DNA of 64,000 bases from VRUE01 sp963737575 (GTDB lineage Bacteria > Actinomycetota > Thermoleophilia > Solirubrobacterales > 70-9). The notes under the pieces were generated by a model that saw nothing but the letters and a program-made list of their open reading frames with translations, was not told the DNA's origin and ran no database searches. The stretch spans positions 1-64,000 of the forward strand of contig CAVTTJ010000010.1 in the NCBI GenBank assembly GCA_963737575.1. Reading direction: 5' to 3'. Positions 1 through 8,037 of this stretch are shown here, in pieces (position 1 is the stretch's first letter; each line of letters opens with the position of its first letter). Both the position numbers and the translations under genes were made by a program.

Positions 1-428
1 CGTCGCTCCCGTTTGGAATCCGTTTCGTCCTTCCGGATCTCGGAGAGTTCGTCGAGCAGCGAATCGACCCGCCGCCGGATCTCCTCGCGGGTCTTCCTGA
101 CCGCCTCGATCGGCTGTCCCCTGGGGTCGGGCAGGTCCCAGTCGAGGTAGCGCCGGCCGGGGATGTAGGGGCACCTGTCCCCGCATCCCATCGTCACGAC
201 GACGTCGGCCCACCGGGCGTCGGCTTCGAGCAGCCCGCGGGGGACCTTCTGGCGCAGATCGACTCCGAGCTCGTCCATCGCCGCGACCACCTCGGGGTGG
301 ACCTCCTCGGCCGGTTCGGTCCCGGCCGAGCGCGCCGCGTGGCGGCCTTCCGCCGCTCGGGTGAAGAGCGCCTCGCTGATCTGCGACCGACCGGCATTGT
401 GGAGGCAGACGAAGAGGACGTTCGCCAT
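1..428 (-). CDS. arsC: arsenate reductase, low-molecular-weight phosphatase type (3' end beyond window)
   Basis: Reduces arsenate to arsenite in the cytoplasm using a thiol relay. The visible 142 residues carry the N-terminal CX5R phosphate loop (C8 to R14, CLHNAGR) and the DPxP-type acid loop (DLPDP, residues 98-102). C82 and C86 lie in GCGDRC where the resolving cysteines of thioredoxin- or mycothiol-coupled ArsC enzymes sit. The ATG at 428 overlaps the aquaporin stop as ATGA, so the two are translationally coupled. The reading frame is open to the left edge of the window, but 142 residues already matches the usual family length, so the stop is probably just outside. The last ~25 visible residues are charged and look like an appended tail. 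Confidence 0.9.
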   Translation of the reverse strand, partial: MANVLFVCLHNAGRSQISEALFTRAAEGRHAARSAGTEPAEEVHPEVVAAMDELGVDLRQKVPRGLLEADARWADVVVTMGCGDRCPYIPGRRYLDWDLPDPRGQPIEAVRKTREEIRRRVDSLLDELSEIRKDETDSKRER

Positions 429-1114
429 CAGCCGGCCTCCGGCTGGGGCAGCGTCCCACGTACGACCTGGTAGGCGAGGGCGCCGAGAGCGGCGCCGAGG
501 ATCGGGCCGACGAGGTAGATCCAGAGGTCATGCAGTTCGCCCGAGACCAGGGCCGGGCCGATCGAGCGCGCCGGGTTCATCGAGGCGCCGGTGATCGGGC
601 CGCCGAAGAGCGCGTCGAGCCCGACGGTGCCGCCGATCGCGATCGCCGCCCCGGCACCGACCGCCCGGGTATCGGTGGCGACGGCCATGATCACGAACAT
701 CAGGAAGGCGGTGAGGACGGCCTCGTAGACGAGGGCGCTGCCGGTGCCGACGCTCGGCATGGTGGCGCCGAGGTGGGCCGGGTCGGTGGGCCAGACCGCG
801 GCGAGCAGAGAGGCGGCGAGCAGGGCGCCGGCGACCTGGGCGATGACGTAGGCGATCGCCTCGCGCGCCGGGAAGTGGCGGGTGAGCGAGAAGGCGATGG
901 TCACCGCCGGGTTCAGGTGGGCGCCCGAGAGGTGGCCGGTCGCGTAGACCATCGCCATCACGACCAGCCCGAAGACGAGCGCGATGCCGACCGTCCCGAG
1001 CGAGCCCGGATGCTCCGCCTCGGTGACGATCGCCCCGCAGCCCGCGAAGACCAGGGCGAAGGTGCCGATCCCCTCGGCCGCGGCGCGGCGCAGCAGATCG
1101 GGCCTCTCCTCCAT
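428..1114 (-). CDS. MIP-family aquaporin/aquaglyceroporin of the ars operon
   Basis: Channel protein of 228 residues with six predicted membrane segments and both signature NPA boxes (HLNPA at 68-70 and SMNPARS at 180-182). It sits between arsR and arsC, in the position that AqpS-type aquaglyceroporins occupy in some ars operons. There they let arsenite, the product of ArsC, leave by diffusion in place of an ArsB/Acr3 pump. No arsB or acr3 gene is visible in the window. The arsenite role is inferred from context; the sequence alone shows only a MIP channel. It starts 5 bp after arsR and overlaps arsC by one base of the stop/start. Confidence 0.9.
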   Translation of the reverse strand: MEERPDLLRRAAAEGIGTFALVFAGCGAIVTEAEHPGSLGTVGIALVFGLVVMAMVYATGHLSGAHLNPAVTIAFSLTRHFPAREAIAYVIAQVAGALLAASLLAAVWPTDPAHLGATMPSVGTGSALVYEAVLTAFLMFVIMAVATDTRAVGAGAAIAIGGTVGLDALFGGPITGASMNPARSIGPALVSGELHDLWIYLVGPILGAALGALAYQVVRGTLPQPEAG

Positions 1115-1119
1115 CGCTC

Positions 1120-1467
1120 TCAGCAGCAGGCGGCGGGCGCCCTGAAGACGTCCCTGACCGAGTCGAGAGCGCCGGGGACGAGGCTGAAGTAGCTGTAGGT
1201 TCCGCGGGTCTCACGGTCGACGATGCCCGCTGCGACGAGTTGCTTGAGGTGATGGCTGACGGTGCCCTGGGAGAGGCCGAGGGTCGGCTGGATCTCGCAG
1301 ACGCAGACCGGCTCGCCGTCGGCGCTCAGGAGCATGTTGATGATTCGCAGCCGGTGGCGGTCGGCGAGCGCCTTGATCACGGCCTCGAGTTCGCCGGCGC
1401 GCGCCTCGTCGAGGGTCGACCCGGCAAGGGGGGTGCAGCACTCGATTGTCGGGACGGGCTCGGCCAC
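1120..1467 (-). CDS. arsR: ArsR/SmtB-family arsenic-responsive repressor
   Basis: Small winged-helix repressor of 115 residues and first gene of the arsR-aquaporin-arsC operon. The recognition helix is visible as SQGTVSHHLKQL at about residues 66-77. Cysteines are abundant: C10-C11, C55 and C57 (VCVCE) and C114-C115 at the extreme C terminus. C55/C57 lie near the helix where classical ArsR proteins bind As(III); the paired terminal cysteines could be extra ligands. The GTG start at 1467 is the only plausible one, because upstream lies the operator-like palindrome. Autoregulation is inferred from the gene order and that palindrome. Confidence 0.92.
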   Translation of the reverse strand: MAEPVPTIECCTPLAGSTLDEARAGELEAVIKALADRHRLRIINMLLSADGEPVCVCEIQPTLGLSQGTVSHHLKQLVAAGIVDRETRGTYSYFSLVPGALDSVRDVFRAPAACC

Positions 1468-1484
1468 CGGGCGACCGTAGCAGA

Positions 1485-1506
1485 TTCATTGATGGACATC
1501 GATGAA
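1485..1506 (-). promoter_or_regulatory. ArsR operator-like palindrome overlapping the ars promoter
   Basis: A 22-bp imperfect inverted repeat, TTCATTGATG-GA-CATCGATGAA, with 10-bp arms and one mismatched pair, lies 17 bp upstream of the arsR GTG. The ATTGATG/CATCGAT core is typical of ArsR/SmtB sites. On the minus strand a weak TTGTTG lies 17 bp before CATCAA, so the palindrome would cover the spacer and -10 region and allow steric repression. Confidence 0.65.
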
Positions 1507-1523
1507 GCTGCCAACAAACCCCT

Positions 1524-2036
1524 TCAACTGCGGTCGCCGCTCTTGATCGCGCTGTCGGCCATCGAGACGAACGCCTTCCTGCCGCCGAGGGCCCGGGCCT
1601 GGATCTCGTAGCGGACGCCCTTCTCGATCCACTGGATCGAGGGCGGCGAGCAGGATCCGCCGCAGGACTCCGGCTTGAAGTAGCCCTTCATCCCCTGCGC
1701 CAGGGAGACGTTGGTCGACTTGTACCCCAACGGCCTGCCCTTATCGCCGCTGAACTCGGCCAGGAAGCAGGCGTCGCTGCCGCCGCATCCCCTGGCCCCG
1801 CTGAGTTCGAGCTCGTACCCGCCGCGCTTGCTGTTGCCCTCGCCTTCCGCATAGACCTTGGTGCCGCTCTCGATGTCCAGATTGACCCTGGACGGCAGCA
1901 GGACCGCAACGCCCGCCTTCCGGGCCTTCGGCAGCACCGAGCTCAGTTCGCCTGGGACGTCGACGCTCTGGGCGGCGGCCGCGACGGGGACCAGGAGGAC
2001 GAAGGCGCCGACGACGAGGAGCAGCAGGCGGGTCAT
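1524..2036 (-). CDS. secreted protein of unknown function
   Basis: A 170-residue protein with a clear signal peptide (hydrophobic stretch at residues 3-22, ending VAAAAQS). I do not recognise the family. The mature part has four cysteines in two pairs (GCGGSDAC and SCGGSC), which suggests disulfides in an exported protein, and a lysine-rich C-terminal half. It stands apart from the ars operon: its stop precedes the ars promoter region, and the upstream TlpA-like gene ends 18 bp before its start. Possibly co-transcribed with the two thiol-redox genes upstream, but no function follows from that. Confidence 0.75.
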   Translation of the reverse strand: MTRLLLLVVGAFVLLVPVAAAAQSVDVPGELSSVLPKARKAGVAVLLPSRVNLDIESGTKVYAEGEGNSKRGGYELELSGARGCGGSDACFLAEFSGDKGRPLGYKSTNVSLAQGMKGYFKPESCGGSCSPPSIQWIEKGVRYEIQARALGGRKAFVSMADSAIKSGDRS

Positions 2037-2054
2037 TGCAAGAGCCTAGAGCGC

Positions 2055-2561
2055 TCAGCTCTGCTGCGCCGCGGCTATCGCTTCGCGCAGATCGCTCACG
2101 GTCTGCGGCCCGCGCAGCGTCTCGACGATCCTGCCCTGCGAGTCGATCGCGACAGTTGTCGGCAGGCCGCTGAAGGAGAAGCGGGCGCCGAAGATCCCGT
2201 TCGGGTCGCTGAGGACCGGGAAGGTCCAGCCGTATTCGTCGATGAATTCGCGGGCGGAGTCTTCCTTGTCGGTGTAGTCGACGCCTACCAGCCGTGCGCC
2301 GTGCGGCATCGACCTGTAGAGCCGCTCGAGTTCGGGCGCCTCATGGCGGCAGGGATCGCACCAGCTCGCCCAGAAGTTGATCAGCGCCGGGGCGCCGCGG
2401 AGGTCGGCGAGCGTCACCTTCGGTGGCTGCAGGACCGTGGTCGGAAGCTGCGGAGCGGGCTTGCCGGCGGTTCCGCCCGAGCTCGAAGTGAGCACCTCGA
2501 CCGCGATCACGGCGACGACCGCCGCGACGATGACCGTGGGGAGTAGTGCCCGTCTCGGCAC
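2055..2561 (-). CDS. TlpA/ResA-like membrane-anchored thioredoxin
   Basis: Extracytoplasmic thiol-disulfide oxidoreductase of 168 residues. An N-terminal anchor (about residues 6-24) is followed by a thioredoxin fold with active site WCDPC inside the usual NFWASWC context and a cis-proline loop (SGLPTT). ResA/TlpA proteins reduce apocytochrome c haem-binding cysteines or the CuA site of cytochrome oxidase. Pairing with the SCO1-like gene immediately upstream supports copper-site or cytochrome maturation. The GTG at 2561 was chosen because it lies 5 bp after the SCO1 stop and yields a proper anchor; the open frame continues far upstream without coding sense. Confidence 0.88.
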   Translation of the reverse strand: MPRRALLPTVIVAAVVAVIAVEVLTSSSGGTAGKPAPQLPTTVLQPPKVTLADLRGAPALINFWASWCDPCRHEAPELERLYRSMPHGARLVGVDYTDKEDSAREFIDEYGWTFPVLSDPNGIFGARFSFSGLPTTVAIDSQGRIVETLRGPQTVSDLREAIAAAQQS

Positions 2562-2566
2562 GGCCC

Positions 2567-3214
2567 CTACTGCCGCTCGAGCAGGGGAACGTCGTGGACG
2601 ATTTCGGAAGGGTCGAAGTTGGCCGGGTAGAGCGTCGTGACCTTCCCGTCGGCCCCGATCCCGTAGATGAGGGCCGAGTGCTCGACGAGGTCGCGGCCGG
2701 ACTTGGCGGGGTGGGCGACGATGTTCCATTCCTTCCAGACGTGACCGAGTTCGCCCTGGTTGCCGATCAGGTACTGCATCTTGCCGGTCATCCCGTGTTC
2801 GTCGAGGAAGGCGGCGACGGTCTTCGGCGTGTCCCCACGCGGATCGGTCGAGACGGCGACTATCTGAAGGTTGTCGGCCTTCGACCCGAGCAGCGCCTGC
2901 GCGGTTTTGAGATGACTGACGATCAGCGGGCAGACGTCGGGGCAGTGGGTGTAGATGAAGGTCAGCAGGACCGCCTTGCCCTTGTATTCGGAGAGGTCGA
3001 CCGGGTGCCCGAGGGAGTCGTTCAGCTTCAGCGGCGCCGCGGGCTTCGGGGGCGAGGCTTCGGCGCCGGCGAACTGGCGATGCCCGTTCGCGGCGGTGTT
3101 GCCGGAGGTCGTGTCCGAGCCGCCGCTGCCGCAGCCGCCGGCTATCAGCGCCACGCACGCGACCGCGAGGGCCAGGAAGGCCCGCCAACGCCAATTGATC
3201 TGCAAGCAATCCAT
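2567..3214 (-). CDS. SCO1/SenC-family copper chaperone lipoprotein
   Basis: Copper-binding thioredoxin-fold protein of 215 residues that delivers copper to the CuA centre of cytochrome c oxidase. It shows a lipoprotein signal with lipobox IAGGC, the copper-binding CPDVC (CxxxC) in the THCPDVCP context, and the conserved distal histidine in VEHSALIYG. All three ligands of functional SCO proteins are therefore present. It is followed after 5 bp by the TlpA-like thioredoxin, a common pairing because the SCO thiols must be kept reduced. No cytochrome oxidase genes are in this window. Confidence 0.92.
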   Translation of the reverse strand: MDCLQINWRWRAFLALAVACVALIAGGCGSGGSDTTSGNTAANGHRQFAGAEASPPKPAAPLKLNDSLGHPVDLSEYKGKAVLLTFIYTHCPDVCPLIVSHLKTAQALLGSKADNLQIVAVSTDPRGDTPKTVAAFLDEHGMTGKMQYLIGNQGELGHVWKEWNIVAHPAKSGRDLVEHSALIYGIGADGKVTTLYPANFDPSEIVHDVPLLERQ

Positions 3215-3361
3215 CCTTTGGGCAGACGAGCCAGCCCAAGAAGGATACGGGGAAGCGCCCGCCGCCGTTCATCGGCGGCGGCGAGGCCCAGCGTGAGGGA
3301 TCGGAGGCGCTCGCCCGCTGGTTTGGGGAGAGCGCCCCTAGGCCGTCTAACCTCGGGCGGG

Positions 3362-4465
3362 ATGGCCCGCGCCCGATCCGCAGCCCTCCTCGCGGTGCTC
3401 CTGATCGCCGCCGCGAGCGCTTCCGCGGCGAACGCCGCCGTCACCTGGGTCGTCAGGGGCGCAGGCTTCGGCCACGGCGTCGGGCTCAGCGCCTACGGCG
3501 CCTACGGCTACGGCAGGCACGGCTTCGGCTACCGCCAGATCCTCCACCACTACTTCCGTGGCATCCAGATCACCACCCTGCCGCGGGCGCCGATCGTCCG
3601 CGTGCTGTTGACGAGCTCGTCGGGCGGCGAGGTCGGATTCAGCCGCGCGACCGCGGCCTGCGGCCAGGCGCTCGACCCGGCCCGCTCCTACGAGGCCCGC
3701 GAGAGCGGCTCCTCGGTCCGGCTCCTCTCGAGCTCGGGCCGGCTCCTCGCCCGCTGCGGCCGCCGCCTCCACGCGGACAGCGCCGGGACCATCGAGATCG
3801 CTGGTGTCGGCCTCTACCGCGGCGCCCTCGAGGCAGTCCCGAGTGGCTCCGGCCTCGACGTCGTCAACGCCCTCAACGTCAATGACTACGTCCGTGGGTC
3901 GGAGCCGGCCGAGGTCCCGCCCGAATGGCCGATGGCGACCCTGAAGGCATTCGCGGTCGCGGTCCGCTCGATCGCCCTCTCGACCGACGTCGGCGGGAGC
4001 ACGTTCGACGTCTATCCCGACACCAGGACCCAGAACTACGGCGGCGTCGCCGCCGAGACGGGGCGGACCGACGCCGCGGCCCGCGCGACCCTCGGCCAGG
4101 TCGCCACCTACGAAGGGCAGGTCGCGCAGACGACCTACTTCTCCTCCTCCGGCGGCCAGACCGAATCCGGATTTCTCGGGGCGCCGCCGGTCCCCTACCT
4201 CGAGAGCGTCCCCGACCCCTATGACTACTACTCGCCGCTGCATCGCTGGACCCTTCGCTTGACCCAGGCCGAGATGGCGTCTCGGCTCGGGCCCTACGTC
4301 CCGGGAGCCTTTCGCGGCATCAGGGTGACGAAGCGGGGCGAATCGCCGCGGATCGCGTACGCGCAGCTGATCGGCAGCGGGGGCCGGGCGACGATCCGGG
4401 GCGACACGCTCGCCTCCGCGCTCGGCCTCTATGACCGCTGGGCCTACTTCACTCGGGTGGGATGA
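3362..4465 (+). CDS. secreted SpoIID/LytB-domain protein
   Basis: Exported protein of 367 residues with a signal peptide ending around ANA/A. An early glycine/histidine-rich motif (GFGHGVGLSAYGAYG) and the central SpoIID-type block (NDYVRGSEPAEVPPEWPMATLKAFAVAVRS in two pieces, then FDVYPDTRTQNYGG) mark the SpoIID/amidase-enhancer family. In spore formers SpoIID trims peptidoglycan glycan strands; related proteins in non-sporulating actinobacteria are assumed to act in cell-wall remodelling. The ATG at 3362 gives the signal peptide; the upstream in-frame extension has no coding character. The 3' end overlaps the convergent acyltransferase gene by 17 bp. Confidence 0.85.
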   Translation: MARARSAALLAVLLIAAASASAANAAVTWVVRGAGFGHGVGLSAYGAYGYGRHGFGYRQILHHYFRGIQITTLPRAPIVRVLLTSSSGGEVGFSRATAACGQALDPARSYEARESGSSVRLLSSSGRLLARCGRRLHADSAGTIEIAGVGLYRGALEAVPSGSGLDVVNALNVNDYVRGSEPAEVPPEWPMATLKAFAVAVRSIALSTDVGGSTFDVYPDTRTQNYGGVAAETGRTDAAARATLGQVATYEGQVAQTTYFSSSGGQTESGFLGAPPVPYLESVPDPYDYYSPLHRWTLRLTQAEMASRLGPYVPGAFRGIRVTKRGESPRIAYAQLIGSGGRATIRGDTLASALGLYDRWAYFTRVG

Positions 4466-6383
4466 CGCAGTTGTCGGCGTCCTTCATCGCGACCGGGTGG
4501 GTGTTCGGGAACGCCTTCAGGAGCGCGTCGGCGATCAGCCGCCCCCGTTCCGCGTAGCCGTGGGAGGTGAAGTGGATCCCGTCGGGGATGTACCAGTCGT
4601 CGTGAACTGCCGCCGCCCAGTTGTAGACGCGCATGTAGGGGTAGTGGTCGCAGGCGTCGCGCAGCGCTTTGTCCCATTCCTGCATGTTCGACTCGGCGTA
4701 GGGGCCGGTGGTTTCGAGCGTCTTGGTGTTGACCCACATCACCGGTTCCTCGCCGATCGTCTCCATCATGCTCGCGATCCGTTCGTCGTAGCCGAAGGTC
4801 GAGCCGGCGGCGACGTTGGCCGCCTCGTTGGTGCCCATCGCGATCACCCAGCAGCCCTTGAACCCCTTTTCCTTCCAGGCCTGTGCGGCTTCCTGGGCGT
4901 TCGGCTGGCCCTCGAAATTCTCGTAGATCGAGCGTGCGCCGGAGACGTCGAGATGCGCTGTCGTCGCCCCGACCCGCGCGTACTGGGCGGCGATCAGCTT
5001 GCTCGGCGGGTTGTATTCGGGATCGACCAGGCCCTCCGAGGTCGAGTCGCCAATGTGGACCACCGCCTTGCAGGTGGTCGCCAGCGGCGCCCGCGGCCGG
5101 GCTTTGGCGGTGACCGTTTCCTGAACCGTCGCCGACCCGATCGCGCTGTCGGCGCTGGTTCCGACCCCGGCGAGGCCGGCGAGGGCGATCGCGAAGACGA
5201 GGCCGCAGGCACCGCCCAGCGCCCACCCCCGCGGGGTGACGTTCTCCCGCCGTATCCGTCCTTCTCGCACCTGGCGGTAGACGCGCCCGAGGGCACCGTG
5301 GCGGACCGGGTTCTCGACGAAGCGCCAGGAGAGCTCGGCGACGCCGAAGGTCGCCGCGACCTGCGCCGCGGCGCGAAGGAGGTCGACCGAGTGCGCCCCT
5401 TCGGGGGTGGTGAGGACGATGATCGGCAGGTGCCAGAGGTAGATGCCGTAGGAGCGTTCGCCGATCCAGCGCATCGGCCGACAGCCGACGATCTCCCCGA
5501 TCCTCGCCGCCGGGTGGGTCAGCGCCGCCACCGCGAGCACGGTGGCGATCGAGAGCAGGGCGAAGCCGCCGCGATAGAGGAACGGTGAGAATTCGCCGAC
5601 CCGCCAGATCATCACCCCGATCACGATCAGGCCGAGGACCCCCGCCCCATCGACGAGGTTGCGGGCGCGGGGGGCGATGTCGGTCCGCAGCCGGCGGCTC
5701 GGCCAGACCATCGCCAGCGCGGCGCCGGCCAGCAGCTCGAAGGCACGCGTGTCGGTTCCGTAGTAGACCCGCGAGGGGTCGAGAGAGGGGTGGTAGAGAA
5801 CCGCCATCAGGATCAGCGAGGCGATCGAGGCGAGGACGGTCACCCCGGCCAGGCGCAGGCGGACTCCGCCGGAGTCCTTGGGCTCGCGGACGAACCTGGT
5901 CCCGAGGATCAGCAGGAACGGCCAGACGATGTAGAACTGCTCCTCGATCGAGAGCGACCAGATGTGGTCGAGCGGCGACTGCTGGAAGCGTTCGAAGTAG
6001 GAGACGTTGTGGAAGATCAGCCACCAGTTGTTGAAGTAGAAGGCCGAGCTGATCGTTTCCATCCGGAAGCCGCTCGGCTGGTGGGGACCGATCACGGTCA
6101 CCCAGGCGAGGACGACGACGAGGACGACGAACAGCGCCGGCAGCAGGCGCCTTGCCCGCGCCAGCCAGAAGGCCTTGAGCCTGATCCCGCCACGGCTGAC
6201 CTGGTTGAGGAGGATGTCGGTGATCAGGTAGCCGCTGAGGGTGAAGAAGACGCCGACGCCGAGCAGCCCGCCTTCGGCCCAGGGGAAGCCGAGGTGGTAG
6301 GCGATCACCGCGAGCACGGCGATCGCCCGCAGCCCGTCGAGACCCGGCATGTAGCGGCGGCGTTCCTCTACCGGCCTAGGCAT
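4449..6383 (-). CDS. acyltransferase-3 / SGNH fusion, cell-surface O-acetyltransferase (OafA/YrhL type)
   Basis: A 644-residue membrane enzyme. Residues ~10-370 form the acyltransferase-3 domain with about ten membrane helices, beginning GLDGLRAIAVL and the conserved H30 in AYH. A further helix (~400-420) leads to an extracytoplasmic SGNH domain. That domain has block I (IGDSTSEG), block III (MGTNEA) and the terminal Asp/His dyad in DGIHFTSHGY. Such fusions pass acetyl groups from cytoplasmic acetyl-CoA across the membrane onto surface glycans or peptidoglycan. The target is not identifiable here. The stand-alone SGNH gene ends 9 bp upstream on the same strand, which suggests joint action. 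Confidence 0.92.
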   Translation of the reverse strand: MPRPVEERRRYMPGLDGLRAIAVLAVIAYHLGFPWAEGGLLGVGVFFTLSGYLITDILLNQVSRGGIRLKAFWLARARRLLPALFVVLVVVLAWVTVIGPHQPSGFRMETISSAFYFNNWWLIFHNVSYFERFQQSPLDHIWSLSIEEQFYIVWPFLLILGTRFVREPKDSGGVRLRLAGVTVLASIASLILMAVLYHPSLDPSRVYYGTDTRAFELLAGAALAMVWPSRRLRTDIAPRARNLVDGAGVLGLIVIGVMIWRVGEFSPFLYRGGFALLSIATVLAVAALTHPAARIGEIVGCRPMRWIGERSYGIYLWHLPIIVLTTPEGAHSVDLLRAAAQVAATFGVAELSWRFVENPVRHGALGRVYRQVREGRIRRENVTPRGWALGGACGLVFAIALAGLAGVGTSADSAIGSATVQETVTAKARPRAPLATTCKAVVHIGDSTSEGLVDPEYNPPSKLIAAQYARVGATTAHLDVSGARSIYENFEGQPNAQEAAQAWKEKGFKGCWVIAMGTNEAANVAAGSTFGYDERIASMMETIGEEPVMWVNTKTLETTGPYAESNMQEWDKALRDACDHYPYMRVYNWAAAVHDDWYIPDGIHFTSHGYAERGRLIADALLKAFPNTHPVAMKDADNCVIPPE

Positions 6384-6392
6384 CGGGCCCCC

Positions 6393-7118
6393 TCATCCCA
6401 GCATTTCGCCGGCCAGCCGCCCGAGCAGGCCGACCTCGACCAGTTCGGCCTGCCGGCGCTGGAAGCGCGAGACGGTCTCGAGTTCCGGCCTCGGCCTGGT
6501 TTCCCGGTGGACGGGCGACGCGCTCTCGGTCGATTCGCCGGCCAGGCAGCCGAGTATCCCCTGCGCGATCAGCTGCGCCCGCAGTTCGGCGCCGGCGGGT
6601 ATCGGGTGCAGGCCGTCGGCCTGCAGCAGATCCGGGTGGGCGGCGACGGCCCCGGCCCAGTCGGGCGTCTGCGTGCCGGGCCTCGAGGCGGCGAATTCGT
6701 GGACCACCCTGTTCTTGCCGCTGTTGTCGACGCCGTTGACGGTGTACCCGTGGATCGTCGGCACCACCATGCAGCGGTCGCCGATGACTTCGGTCACTTT
6801 CTGCAGGTTTTCGGCGAGGATTTGCGGATATGCGGGGTTGTCGTTGGTCCCCGCGTCGAACACGATCACCGATTGCGAAGGGTCGAAGCTTTCTTCGAAC
6901 AGTTCGTAGATCTGGTAGCTGTTCGAGCCGCCGACCGCGTTCACCGTCAGCGGCACGCTCGGGAGGTAGCGCTGGAGGTAGGGCGAGGTGAGTTCCTCGA
7001 GGCTGTCGCCGACGACGAGGACGCCGCCATTGCCGGCGGCGTCTGCACCGGGGGTCGGGGCGAGTCCGGCGACCGTCAGCGTTGCCGAGAGCACCGCGAG
7101 CAGCACGGTCCTGCGCAT
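6393..7118 (-). CDS. secreted SGNH/GDSL-type hydrolase-like protein
   Basis: A 241-residue protein with an N-terminal signal peptide (~27 residues). It carries SGNH blocks: GDSLEE (block I with the nucleophilic serine), GTNDNP (block III) and DGLHPIPAG (block V Asp/His). The mature domain ends near residue 190. The remaining ~50 residues are charged, then hydrophobic (VEVGLLGRLAG), without an obvious domain. It lies 9 bp upstream of the acyltransferase-SGNH gene and is probably co-transcribed, which favours a role in adding or removing acyl groups on a surface polymer. Activity and substrate are inferred only. Confidence 0.82.
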   Translation of the reverse strand: MRRTVLLAVLSATLTVAGLAPTPGADAAGNGGVLVVGDSLEELTSPYLQRYLPSVPLTVNAVGGSNSYQIYELFEESFDPSQSVIVFDAGTNDNPAYPQILAENLQKVTEVIGDRCMVVPTIHGYTVNGVDNSGKNRVVHEFAASRPGTQTPDWAGAVAAHPDLLQADGLHPIPAGAELRAQLIAQGILGCLAGESTESASPVHRETRPRPELETVSRFQRRQAELVEVGLLGRLAGEMLG

Positions 7119-7144
7119 CGAGGGACTTTTACACTACGACCCTC

Positions 7145-7618
7145 GTGCGGAGCGAGAGAGCGTGCATGTGGGTGGCTCTGGGCATCGCATTGGCGCTCGC
7201 CGGATGCGGCGGCGGCGGTGCGACGACCGTCGAAAGCGCGACGACAGTCGTATCCTCCTCGCCGAAGCCGGCGAAGAAGAGCGCTTGCGGAGAGGGGTTG
7301 ACGCGGTTCGTCCGCTCGCTCGACGGCCTTCGCGATCAGCTCGCGGCCGGGCTCACCTACGACCAGTACCTCGAAAACGTCAAGAGGCTGCAGCGCGCCT
7401 ACGGTGAGATCCAGGTGGGGGAGGAACCGCCGAGCTGTGTCGTCGGCGCCGGCGTCCCCGCCGAGAAGGCGTTGAACCAGCACGTGAGGGCGGCCAACGC
7501 CTGGGGTGACTGCCTGGCCGAATCCTGCGATCTCTCCTCGGTGGAACCCGAGATCAAGCGCAGGTGGGCGCGGGCATCTGTCCTGATCACCGACGCCCAG
7601 GAAGGCCTGCCGCGCTAG
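7145..7618 (+). CDS. putative lipoprotein
   Basis: Lipoprotein of about 157 residues with no recognised domain. The lipobox ALAGC is followed by a Thr/Ser/Lys-rich linker and a helical domain with four cysteines. The GTG at 7145 is preferred because it puts two arginines before the hydrophobic segment; the ATG at 7166 would leave the signal peptide without a basic N-region. Divergent from the SGNH gene (26 bp apart). Its stop codon TAG shares bases with the stop of the convergent VOC gene. Confidence 0.7.
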   Translation: MRSERACMWVALGIALALAGCGGGGATTVESATTVVSSSPKPAKKSACGEGLTRFVRSLDGLRDQLAAGLTYDQYLENVKRLQRAYGEIQVGEEPPSCVVGAGVPAEKALNQHVRAANAWGDCLAESCDLSSVEPEIKRRWARASVLITDAQEGLPR

Positions 7619-8014
7619 GTCTTCGGGGCGTAGCGGCGGTGGAACATCAGCGCGTTGCCGTCGGGGTCGCTGAACATGGCCATATGGCAGACGCCGCTGT
7701 CGATGATGTCGCCCGCTGAACTCGACGCCCTTCGCCTCGAGCTCGGCCCGGGCCGCCTCGACGTCCTCGACCTGGAGGGCGATCGGCACCCGGTTTGCCT
7801 GGAACGGAATCCCTATCTTCACGCCGTCGACGACGGCGATCGTCACCGTGCCGGTCTCGAACTCGGCGCCGAGCGGCTGCTCGCCGTCTTTCTGCCAGAG
7901 CTTGCCGCGCTCGAGGCCGAGGACCTCGCCGTAGAACTCGATCGCCGCCTCGATGTCCTCGGTCGGGACCGAGACGAAGTCGACGCCGGTGACGAGCGAG
8001 GTGGTCGTGCTCAC
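7615..8014 (-). pseudogene. glyoxalase/VOC-family protein, frameshifted
   Basis: A vicinal-oxygen-chelate domain protein. Residues 1-~100 read in one frame (VDFVSVPTEDIEAAIEFYGE...), but the conserved C-terminal strand (SGVCHMAMFSDPDGNAL then MFHRRYAPKT and stop) lies one base out of phase. The break is at the CCC of 7712-7714. Removing a single base restores a 132-residue protein of exactly the usual VOC length, so an erroneous extra base is the simplest explanation. These proteins bind a metal and act in aldehyde detoxification or antibiotic resistance; substrate unknown. It is divergent from the membrane protein at 8038. Confidence 0.8.
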
Positions 8015-8037
8015 GGCTCGAATGTAGCATCGCCCCC

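Noticed and set aside
2546..3361. Long open frame upstream of and joined to the SpoIID-domain gene
   Set aside because: It is antisense to the SCO1 and TlpA genes and encodes arginine/glycine-rich sequence without motifs. The signal peptide at 3362 marks the true start.
5790..7301. 503-codon plus-strand ORF
   Set aside because: Antisense to the acyltransferase and SGNH genes, which have clear domains. In such GC-rich DNA the complementary frame often stays open.
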